Shown here piece by piece: positions 1-5,206 of a DNA stretch of 5,206 nt. A program made the translations under genes and the position numbers. Origin of the DNA: Thermococcus sp. (GTDB lineage Archaea; Methanobacteriota_B; Thermococci; Thermococcales; Thermococcaceae). The stretch spans positions 1 to 5,206 of the forward strand of contig WAMH01000184.1 of NCBI GenBank assembly GCA_015522395.1, in the 5' to 3' direction. Position 1 is the first letter of the stretch. Every line of letters begins with the position of its first letter. The notes beneath the pieces were generated by a model. That model made no database searches. It had not been told where the DNA came from and worked only from the letters and a program-made list of their open reading frames with translations.

Positions 1-2924
1 CCCTTGGCCTTCGCTACCTCCTCGGCGTCCTCGTTCACCTTAACGTTGAAGCCGAGGACGACGCCGTACTTCTCCTCCTCGTCCTTAACGCTCAATGCCT
101 CCATCACGTCGGTCTTGCTGATGTTCCCGACGTCGGCCTTCCTTATTGGGATGTTCTTCTCGCCAAGCTCCTTGCTCAGGGCCTCAAGCGAGCCGAGGGT
201 GTCGGCCTTGACGATGACGCCGACCTTTCCGGTGCTTATGACGACGCTCTGTATCTGGCTCAGAATTTCCTGCCTCGCTTTCTCGATTTCTTCCTCCGAG
301 CGGGCGGCTATGACGGGTGAACCCGCTAAGGCCTCTTCGAGACCTGGCGCGGCTATCTTTATACCCGCGGCTGCAACGACCTCGTCGACCTGGTCGAAGC
401 GGAACCTCGGGTCGCGTATCTCGTCGAGGGGCTTGGGCTTGAGCAGGGCGCGAATCTTGGTAACTATTGCCTTGTCTTTACCGCCCACCACTATTGTGTC
501 GTCCTTCCTCAGCGTTCCATCATAGATGATGACGTCTATGGTGGTTCCCAATCCAAGTTCCTCACGAACCTCAAGGATTGTGCCCCTCGCCGGCCCTTCA
601 ACCTCGATTTTGAGCTTTTCCTCAAGGTACTTCTGGGAAAGGCCGGCTATAAGCACGAGAAGCTCGGGGACTCCAATGCCGTATTTAGCTGAAATCGGGA
701 CTATCGCAAGCTCGCGCGTGAAGTTCTGAACCCTGTCAAACCTGTTCGCCTGGAAGCCCATCTCGTAAAAATTCCCTATCAGCTCCCAGAGCTTGGTTTC
801 AAGCTCCTGAACTGCCCTCTGGTCCTGCTTCTTGATGTTGACCAGGAAAGGCTCATCTTCCTCGACCTTCCAGCCCTTTATCCTGTCTATCTTGTTGGCG
901 GCGACGATGAAGGGCGTCCTGTTCTTCCTGAGTATCTCGATGCTCTCTATCGTCTGCGGCTGAAAGCCCTCGTTGATGTCCACTATGAGAACGGCCAGGT
1001 CCGCTAGACTTCCTCCGCGGGCGCGCAGGCTCGTGAAGGCCTCGTGGCCGGGGGTATCTATGAAGAGCAGTCCGGGGAGCTTTATCTCACCCTTCCAGAG
1101 CTTGATGAGCGGGCCAGCCAAGGTTCTGACGGTCTCTATCGGAACCTCGGTAGCGCCGATGTGCTGGGTTATTCCACCTGCCTCTTTGGCTGCAACCTTC
1201 GTGCGTCTGATTCTGTCGAGGAGCGTGGTGTTGTGAACCAATATGCCGTTGGCCACGAAGTTGTGGGTCTCAGTTGTTAGGTCGTAGACGTAGCCGTCGT
1301 ATTCCTCTTCCTCGATAGCTTCAACCGGGATGAAAACGAAGTTCTCGGCTATGTTGCGGAGGTAATTCACGTCTCTGGAGTCAAACTCTCTGTTGCGCCA
1401 CACTTCGAGGAGTTCCCTTCCGAGTTCCGTCAGCTTTCCGTCCTTGATCAGGCCGTCCTTTTCAAGGGCCTTCAAATAGTTGTGGTCCTTTGAGCGGCCT
1501 TCGAGAACGGCCAGCTTGCGTGGGAGGGTTGGCGAACCTTTCTCTATGGCATTGAGAATTCTTATTAGTGTCTCGTAGCTGGGTGCTTCTTCACCCTCGT
1601 ACTTTCCGTAGAATGGTACGAATGAGTTAAGCTCCGTCCTTGTGAACCCAAAGAGCAGCCTGAGCCTTTTGAGTTCCTCGAATATTGGATACGGCTCGCT
1701 CTTTTTGCTCTTTTCTACGACGCGTTTAAGTCTCTGAGCCTTCTCCTTCACTGTAAAGCTGACGTGCTTCTCGAAGGCCATGAGGTTTCTCCTTCCAGAA
1801 ATTACGAGGGTCGTATACTCAGAGCGATATATCTTTGAAATGATGCCGTAGCGAAGGAGAACCAGCGAGAGGTCTTCAAGAAACTGCCTTGAGGCGCTCG
1901 TAATCTCTACCCTTGCGTCCTTAGGGTTAACGTACCCGTCTGTGTCAAAGTATCCCCTGAGGAATTCAGCCGCGTACTCCTTCGGCGCCATGAAGAGGAC
2001 GTTGGGAACCCTTATTCTGTGGGCCTTCTTCTCCTCGGGGAATTCAAAGAGATGCCGGAGAAGGCGCAGAAGGGCGTTTTTGCCCCTCCTTATCTCGATT
2101 TCCCAGGAGGTTTTCCTCTTGACGCGCCTAAGCTCAACACCGAGGTTCTCAATTTTCCTCAGTTTTTCAAAGATCTCAACGTCGTTGTTGGCTATCTTGT
2201 CTTGGCTGCCGTCCCCAAACATCACTCCCGCGAAGTAGAAGAGGGCCTTCCATTCCTCCTCAGTTTTAGGGAGCTTTACGTAGTGTAGAGGCTTCCCGGA
2301 GCGGTGAATTCTCGGCGTGAAAGCTATTTTCTCAACGTGTTCCCATCCAACCTTCCCAATGTCCTCGGCGCGGAATACGTTTCTTCCCACTTTGTATGCT
2401 TTTTCACCCTTGAAAAGTCCTTCTGCCTTCTTCAGGCCTTCCTTATTGAGCTTTGCCATGAGCCACTCGTTTGAGATCTTTGAGATGACGTGGGACACAA
2501 AGACTTTCTTATCCTCGTTTCCGTGGATGAACCTCGGAACTGCAACGTAATCCCCTGGCTTGAGCTGGTCTGCCCTCATCCATCCCCTCGTGGTTAAAAA
2601 CGGGTGCTCGGGGGTCACACCAATGCTGTGCCAGTTTTTGAGCCTAACCCTTACAATTTTGCCCCTATGCCGCAGCTTCCAGACGTATGGACTCTCAAGT
2701 AGAGAGAGCCTTCCATCGCCAGTAGATGCTATAACGGCCTTCTTCAGGAGCCTTATCTCTTTCTCGCTGTCTTTCTCAATGACTTCCTTACCTCTCTCAA
2801 AGAGTTCCCTCAGTGTTAGGACTCCTCCATCTGGGAGAATGACTCTCTCATCTGGCAGGAGGCACTTGCCGTGATCTACATGTCCGAGAACCGCGATTAT
2901 GGGCTGCCTAATCTTCTTCGTCAT
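1..2924 (-). CDS. infB: Translation initiation factor aIF5B (IF2 family GTPase), intein-containing precursor, partial
   Basis: Cytoplasmic GTPase that promotes ribosomal subunit joining and placement of initiator tRNA. The gene is cut by the left edge: 974 full codons are visible, of which 20 + 409 are host (extein) and 545 are intein. In extein numbering the G1/P-loop is GHVDHGK ending at K20 and followed by T21-T22. G3 is DTPGH (D78-H82), G4 is NKID (N132-D135) and G5 is SAK (S200-K202). The beta-barrel domain II follows, with GPARGTILEV near residue 220. The domain III region, including GKVGVIVKADTLGSLEAL, is under way at the edge; the end of domain III and domain IV lie outside. The ATG at 2924 is supported by a GAGGTGA motif 5 bases upstream and by the MTKKIRQPIIAVLGHVDHGK start typical of archaeal aIF5B, which lacks the long N-terminal extension of eIF5B. 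An intein interrupts the P-loop, so the unspliced protein cannot be an active GTPase. I read the whole frame and found no stop. Identity is very secure. Confidence 0.97.
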   Translation of the reverse strand, partial: MTKKIRQPIIAVLGHVDHGKCLLPDERVILPDGGVLTLRELFERGKEVIEKDSEKEIRLLKKAVIASTGDGRLSLLESPYVWKLRHRGKIVRVRLKNWHSIGVTPEHPFLTTRGWMRADQLKPGDYVAVPRFIHGNEDKKVFVSHVISKISNEWLMAKLNKEGLKKAEGLFKGEKAYKVGRNVFRAEDIGKVGWEHVEKIAFTPRIHRSGKPLHYVKLPKTEEEWKALFYFAGVMFGDGSQDKIANNDVEIFEKLRKIENLGVELRRVKRKTSWEIEIRRGKNALLRLLRHLFEFPEEKKAHRIRVPNVLFMAPKEYAAEFLRGYFDTDGYVNPKDARVEITSASRQFLEDLSLVLLRYGIISKIYRSEYTTLVISGRRNLMAFEKHVSFTVKEKAQRLKRVVEKSKKSEPYPIFEELKRLRLLFGFTRTELNSFVPFYGKYEGEEAPSYETLIRILNAIEKGSPTLPRKLAVLEGRSKDHNYLKALEKDGLIKDGKLTELGRELLEVWRNREFDSRDVNYLRNIAENFVFIPVEAIEEEEYDGYVYDLTTETHNFVANGILVHNTTLLDRIRRTKVAAKEAGGITQHIGATEVPIETVRTLAGPLIKLWKGEIKLPGLLFIDTPGHEAFTSLRARGGSLADLAVLIVDINEGFQPQTIESIEILRKNRTPFIVAANKIDRIKGWKVEEDEPFLVNIKKQDQRAVQELETKLWELIGNFYEMGFQANRFDRVQNFTRELAIVPISAKYGIGVPELLVLIAGLSQKYLEEKLKIEVEGPARGTILEVREELGLGTTIDVIIYDGTLRKDDTIVVGGKDKAIVTKIRALLKPKPLDEIRDPRFRFDQVDEVVAAAGIKIAAPGLEEALAGSPVIAARSEEEIEKARQEILSQIQSVVISTGKVGVIVKADTLGSLEALSKELGEKNIPIRKADVGNISKTDVMEALSVKDEEEKYGVVLGFNVKVNEDAEEVAKAK
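1230..2864 (-). mobile_element. IF2 intein (545 aa) with LAGLIDADG homing endonuclease, inserted at the aIF5B P-loop
   Basis: This in-frame insertion lies between K20 and T21 of the aIF5B extein. Intein residue 1 is Cys (block A, CLLPDERVIL). Block B is GVTPEHPF with T84 and H87, followed by the block-like segment LKPGDYVAVPR. Two LAGLIDADG motifs follow: FYFAGVMFGDGS (209-220, acidic D218) and FLRGYFDTDG (301-310, acidic D309), 91 residues apart. Block F is YDLTTETHNFVAN (527-539, with D528 and H534). Block G ends in H544-N545, and the first C-extein residue is Thr, an accepted nucleophile. All residues needed for splicing and both endonuclease acidic residues are present, so it looks active for splicing and probably for cleavage. 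Known biology: such endonucleases cut the intein-free allele at the insertion site and spread by repair. Inteins at this IF2 site are known in Pyrococcus and Thermococcus. Residues about 395-490 add HTH-like segments. Activity itself is inferred. Confidence 0.97.
1815..2267 (-). other. LAGLIDADG (DOD-type) homing endonuclease core inside the IF2 intein
   Basis: Intein residues about 200-350. Two LAGLIDADG helices, starting at F209 and F301, each end in the Gly-Asp-Gly or Thr-Asp-Gly turn that places a metal-binding acidic residue (D218, D309). This is the single-chain, two-motif layout of intein endonucleases. Segments between and after the motifs are rich in Arg and Lys (for example RRVKRKTSWEIEIRRGK), as expected for beta strands that contact DNA. 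The domain edges are estimated from motif positions and may be off by about 20 residues. The expected target is the uninterrupted infB sequence that joins the bases at 2865 and 1229. Confidence 0.85.
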
Positions 2925-2929
2925 TTCCC

Positions 2930-2936
2930 TCACCTC
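2930..2936 (-). promoter_or_regulatory. Ribosome binding site of infB
   Basis: On the minus strand GAGGTGA lies 5 bases before the ATG at 2924 and matches the 3' end of archaeal 16S rRNA. It fixes the infB start and implies a translated leader, although the leader is probably only about a dozen bases long given the TATA box at 2958-2964. Confidence 0.8.
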
Positions 2937-2955
2937 TGACCCTAACTCAGGCGGG

Positions 2956-2990
2956 GGCTTTTAAAGGGTTCGGCGCAAGAATTAAAAGCC
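2956..2990. promoter_or_regulatory. Back-to-back core promoters for infB (minus) and the membrane protein gene (plus)
   Basis: A perfect 9-bp inverted repeat, GGCTTTTAA (2956-2964) and TTAAAAGCC (2982-2990), is separated by 17 bp. Each arm, read outward, is TTAAAAG, a plausible archaeal TATA box. With the usual spacing of about 25 bases from box to start site, the plus transcript would begin near 3010, just before the ATG at 3018. The minus transcript would begin near 2936, just before the ATG at 2924. No other promoter-like element fits the 93-bp gap. The repeat is seen directly; promoter function and start sites are inferred. Confidence 0.6.
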
Positions 2991-3008
2991 ACGATAGTAA
3001 TTCCGCTC

Positions 3009-3013
3009 GGTGG
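3009..3013 (+). promoter_or_regulatory. Ribosome binding site of the membrane protein gene
   Basis: GGTGG lies 4 bases before the ATG at 3018. The predicted transcript start is close to it, so the leader would be very short and the site may be only partly contained in the mRNA. Confidence 0.5.
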
Positions 3014-3017
3014 TTGG

Positions 3018-3902
3018 ATGATAGGGTTAGCTATTGGAACTGCCCTTGGAATCGTATCCGCTTTAATCTACGGCAGGTTCAAAGGAAGGAGCGGCGAGCT
3101 GACGATGGCCGCGATGGGAATCCCGGTGTTTACCTACCTGGCCTCCATGGGTGTTTACGGTGGGTGGAACTCCATTGGTGAGGTCTTCTTCAGCACTCCG
3201 CTCGGGGATTTCACGCCGAACGAACTCATTGGCCTCGAAACGTTTCTCGCCACCTTCGTTGCATTCCTGTACGTCTGGATTCGCTCCAAGGAGTCTTTAA
3301 CGATAGACGAACTGGCCGGAACTTCGCTCTCGGTGGGTTACGCCTTAGTGGCCGGGGTCGGACTTGCCGCAAGCGGGGGCTTGCTCCCCTTTCTTCTCGG
3401 CCTCATTCTCGTTGCGGGCTTTGGCTTCCTCTCCTACAGGAATCCGCTGAGGTCACTCAAAGCTGTCCCCTGCGGGGAAGCCTTGAGGGCCTTAACCAAG
3501 GACAGGGAACTTGACTGCCTGACGGATAACGTGAGCTACGGGGTTTACAGGAGCAGGAACACGCTGGTTGTCGGTGGGAAATTCGTTAAAGAGTTCCCGC
3601 GCTGGAAGGAGGTCGTTGGGTGCCTCTTGAGAGTCCCCTACACGGAGAGGTGGCAGAAAATCCTCGGTTATGGTTCTTCCTTTCTTATGGTTGCCGTGGG
3701 ATTTGTCCTTTCTCCGGGCCTCCTTGCCATTGCGGTGTTGTACGCTCTTGCCTTTGTTATGATGATGGGAACGGCGGTGTATCTTGTCAGAAGAACAAAG
3801 AGACGCATCCCAGAGGACTGCAGGGATGTAATGGAAGAGTACGCGAAGTTTTACAGGAAGAAGGCAAAGGAGAGAGACAAAAGGGCAATAGTGGTGAATT
3901 AA
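3018..3902 (+). CDS. Uncharacterised multi-pass membrane protein with a cytoplasmic domain
   Basis: 294 residues; I do not recognise the family. Hydrophobic segments lie at about 1-19, 28-48, 70-88, 103-120, 121-139, 216-233 and 235-256. Basic residues flank them as in FKGR (21-24), RSK (89-91), RNPLRSLK (141-148) and RRTKRR (258-263). By the positive-inside rule this gives seven passes with the N-terminus outside and the C-terminus inside. One soluble stretch (140-213), with C152, C167 and C202, and a strongly charged tail (257-294) would then both be cytoplasmic. No HExxH, Walker A or other catalytic motif was seen. The start is the ATG at 3018, preceded by GGTGG and a TATA-like box. It is divergent from infB and convergent with ndk, so it appears to be a single-gene transcript. 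Its regular codon use and length argue for a real gene. A transporter, sensor or membrane-anchored enzyme cannot be told apart from the sequence. Confidence 0.85.
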   Translation: MIGLAIGTALGIVSALIYGRFKGRSGELTMAAMGIPVFTYLASMGVYGGWNSIGEVFFSTPLGDFTPNELIGLETFLATFVAFLYVWIRSKESLTIDELAGTSLSVGYALVAGVGLAASGGLLPFLLGLILVAGFGFLSYRNPLRSLKAVPCGEALRALTKDRELDCLTDNVSYGVYRSRNTLVVGGKFVKEFPRWKEVVGCLLRVPYTERWQKILGYGSSFLMVAVGFVLSPGLLAIAVLYALAFVMMMGTAVYLVRRTKRRIPEDCRDVMEEYAKFYRKKAKERDKRAIVVN

Positions 3903-4423
3903 CGCTCCAGGCAGTCCATCTCGTCTATGTATTCTTTCTTTGCCCTCGCATGGGTGTGATAGAACCAGTCCGAAGCTTTACAGTACTCAAAAAGTTCCTC
4001 TGGCTTGAAGTACAGGTTTATCTCCCTCTCAGCGCTTTCGGGGCTGTCTGAGGCGTGGATGACGTTGTATATTGAATCGCCTATGTCGAGGCCGTAGTCG
4101 CCGCGTATGCTTCCGGGTTCAGCATCCTTCGGGTCTGTAGCTCCCGCCATCTTCCTGACGACGCTTATAGCGTAGCGCCCTTCAACCACCATGACGACGC
4201 TCGGTGCCTTGGTGATATAGTCGATAAGCCCCTCGAAGAATGGCTTGCCCCTGTGCTCCTCGTAGTGCTTCTCCGCCAACTCGCGCGTTATCCATATCAT
4301 CTTCATCCCGACGATTTTGAGGCCCTTCTTCTCGAACCGGGATATTATTTCACCCATAAGGCCCCTTACAACCGCGTCCGGTTTCAGAATAACGAGGGTT
4401 CTTTCAATCTGTCTATCTGCCAT
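3899..4423 (-). CDS. ndk: Nucleoside diphosphate kinase
   Basis: A 174-residue cytoplasmic enzyme that moves the gamma phosphate from ATP to other NDPs through a phosphohistidine intermediate, keeping GTP, CTP, UTP and dNTP pools balanced. It opens with RTLVILKPDAVVRGL, in which K14 is the conserved nucleotide-binding Lys. Y54 lies in KHYEEH, R90 and T96 in VVRKMAGATDP, R107 in GSIRGDYG and N120 in YNVIHASDS, with the active-site H123. The segment DYGLDIGDSIYNVIHASD is longer than in bacterial enzymes, and a C-terminal tail of about 25 residues follows; both fit archaeal NDKs of about 160-175 residues rather than about 140. The ATG at 4423 is preferred because GGTG (4430-4433) lies 6 bases upstream. 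An in-frame GTG at 4432 overlaps that ribosome binding site and would add only three residues. The stop overlaps the stop of the convergent membrane gene by 4 bp. Confidence 0.97.
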   Translation of the reverse strand: MADRQIERTLVILKPDAVVRGLMGEIISRFEKKGLKIVGMKMIWITRELAEKHYEEHRGKPFFEGLIDYITKAPSVVMVVEGRYAISVVRKMAGATDPKDAEPGSIRGDYGLDIGDSIYNVIHASDSPESAEREINLYFKPEELFEYCKASDWFYHTHARAKKEYIDEMDCLER

Positions 4424-4462
4424 CGGCAACACCGGGTGTAATTAGGAGGTGGTGTTAATAGG
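4424..4462 (-). promoter_or_regulatory. Promoter and leader of ndk, with a palindrome over the ribosome binding site
   Basis: On the minus strand CCTATTAAC (4462-4454) is a weak TATA candidate placed so that transcription would start near 4433. GGTG at 4433-4430 is the ribosome binding site for the ATG at 4423. It sits in a perfect 5+1+5 palindrome, ACACC-C-GGTGT (4439-4429). An upstream AACACC (4456-4451) is also complementary to GGTGTT (4433-4428). The repeats are seen directly; promoter and control roles are inferred. Confidence 0.4.
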
Positions 4463-4514
4463 TTTTTTGGAAGTCTGCCTAGAAGGTTAGTCAGAAACGC
4501 GGGGATGTAATAAG

Positions 4515-4536
4515 AAAAAGACAAAGTGAGAAAAAA
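4515..4536 (-). terminator. Oligo-T terminator after the AT-rich gene
   Basis: Read on the minus strand, T6 (4536-4531) starts 7 bases after the TGA at 4543-4545, and T5 (4519-4515) follows in a T- and C-rich stretch. Archaeal RNA polymerase terminates at such T-tracts without needing a hairpin. This would separate the right-hand gene from ndk, which lies about 90 bases further on the same strand. Confidence 0.6.
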
Positions 4537-4542
4537 GAACTC

Positions 4543-5206
4543 TCAGCCGACCTTAACGTACCACGTGAGGGATGTGCCCTCCTGATGGACATCTGTGGGG
4601 GTAGCCCGTTCATTGTCTGAGAACTCTGCTGAAAGACTAACCCTGACAACAGCATGCCATCTTCCATCATGGAGAACATTTTCTTGAACTTCCCCACTGG
4701 AGGCAACCATGATCCCTACTGTATGTTCAGATGTTTCAGTATATAACCCATCCGTCCCCAAGGTATCTATTGTCCACATTGCTGGAGGGTCTATTGCGTC
4801 CCCATAGACTTTGTAACCCCCAACTGCCAAGGGGTACGAAATTGGTCCGATGTTTATGGGTATAGTTTGATAATTATTGATGATCCCAACAGGACCCATA
4901 TCATCCAAATGCCCATGGAGAGCTGGTTCAATACCCCAATCATGAGTTATCACAATTTTCCTTACCCTGTAGTTACCATATCCGCTGATGCCTTGCCTTT
5001 TCAACAGAATCCCTGGAGTTACCCTATATATACCGTGACCGCTACGGTCTTTAGTGCAGGCGAAAGTTTCTGTCTGAGGATTGTTGTCGTTCCACAGCCC
5101 CCACATATAGAATTCGGCGTAAAGTTTACCATAGGGTGGATCATCGTACCTCAGTTCTTGTCTCCCAAAGTTGTGCCAGTACGGCGAACTCTCGCCGCTG
5201 TAAACC
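4543..5206 (-). CDS. C-terminal part of an uncharacterised AT-richer, tryptophan-rich protein
   Basis: The frame is open from the right edge to the TGA at 4543-4545, giving 220 residues. An internal ATG at 5106 has no ribosome binding site before it, and coding-like sequence continues upstream (GKLYAEFYMWGLWND), so the true start is probably outside the window. I do not recognise the family. The visible part has no membrane segment. It is rich in aromatic residues, Gly, Asp and Asn, with short alternating hydrophobic stretches such as RWHAVVRVSLSAEF and a final LTWYVKVG, which suggest a beta-rich fold like those of secreted or surface archaeal proteins. Two sampled 60-base lines have 38% and 45% GC (4861-4920, 4681-4740), against 65% in a sampled infB line (361-420). 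That difference hints at transferred or accessory DNA. It is followed by T-tracts and then ndk on the same strand, so a shared transcript is unlikely. Confidence 0.7.
   Translation of the reverse strand, partial: VYSGESSPYWHNFGRQELRYDDPPYGKLYAEFYMWGLWNDNNPQTETFACTKDRSGHGIYRVTPGILLKRQGISGYGNYRVRKIVITHDWGIEPALHGHLDDMGPVGIINNYQTIPINIGPISYPLAVGGYKVYGDAIDPPAMWTIDTLGTDGLYTETSEHTVGIMVASSGEVQENVLHDGRWHAVVRVSLSAEFSDNERATPTDVHQEGTSLTWYVKVG

Noticed and set aside
4..2874. A series of plus-strand open frames of about 70-170 codons
   Set aside because: All lie opposite the infB and intein coding strand, whose continuous 974-codon frame has clear motifs throughout. The antisense products are Ser/Leu/Arg-rich shadows without family features.
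3620..4051. A 143-codon plus-strand frame bridging the membrane gene and ndk
   Set aside because: It overlaps two well-supported genes in another frame and shows no recognisable protein features.
4424..4432. An upstream GTG at 4432 as the ndk start
   Set aside because: It overlaps the GGTG ribosome binding site that is correctly spaced for the ATG at 4423, and MADRQIERTLVILKPD is a normal NDK N-terminus.
4444..4490. A strong plus-strand AGGAGGTGG followed by a GTG-initiated 12-codon frame
   Set aside because: The frame ends at once in TAG and has no promoter. The motif is better read on the minus strand as part of the ndk leader.
4491..4706. A 71-codon minus-strand frame
   Set aside because: It overlaps the longer open frame of 4543-5206 in a different register and runs through the T-rich terminator region.
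1..5206. CRISPR array, tRNA, rRNA or insertion sequence
   Set aside because: No regularly spaced direct repeats, tRNA-like folds, rRNA motifs or transposase motifs were seen on either strand by reading; no covariance-model search could be run.

Overview
The window looks like a chromosomal segment of a hyperthermophilic euryarchaeon of the order Thermococcales. A Thermococcus is more likely than a Pyrococcus because the housekeeping genes are GC-rich. The main evidence is an archaeal-type aIF5B (infB) that lacks the long N-terminal extension of other IF2/eIF5B proteins and carries an intein in its P-loop, a site where Thermococcales IF2 inteins are known. The archaeal-length nucleoside diphosphate kinase, the GGTG-type ribosome binding sites and the TTAAAAG-type TATA boxes agree with this. 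The genus is inferred, not proven.

Layout from left to right. Positions 1-2924 (minus strand) hold infB, cut by the left edge. Its first 20 host residues end at the P-loop lysine. A 545-residue intein (1230-2864) with an apparently intact LAGLIDADG homing endonuclease follows, and then another 409 host residues run to the edge. I translated this whole stretch by hand and found no stop or frameshift. Positions 2925-3017 are a compact divergent promoter region containing a perfect 9-bp inverted repeat whose two arms are the outward-facing TATA boxes. Positions 3018-3902 (plus strand) encode an unrecognised membrane protein with about seven predicted membrane segments and one soluble domain. Its TAA stop overlaps the TAA stop of the convergent ndk gene (3899-4423, minus strand) in the palindrome TTAA. 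Positions 4424-4542 hold the ndk promoter and leader, plus T-tracts that probably terminate the next gene. Positions 4543-5206 (minus strand) are the C-terminal 220 residues of an AT-richer, tryptophan-rich protein of unknown function that runs off the right edge.

How the genes relate: infB (ribosomal subunit joining) and ndk (nucleotide balance, including GTP) are housekeeping genes that lie near each other in many euryarchaeal genomes. Here an inverted membrane-protein gene separates them. The intein is a genetic parasite of infB and must splice out before the GTPase can work. The right-hand gene looks like accessory DNA. No tRNA, rRNA, CRISPR array, transposase or insertion sequence was seen.
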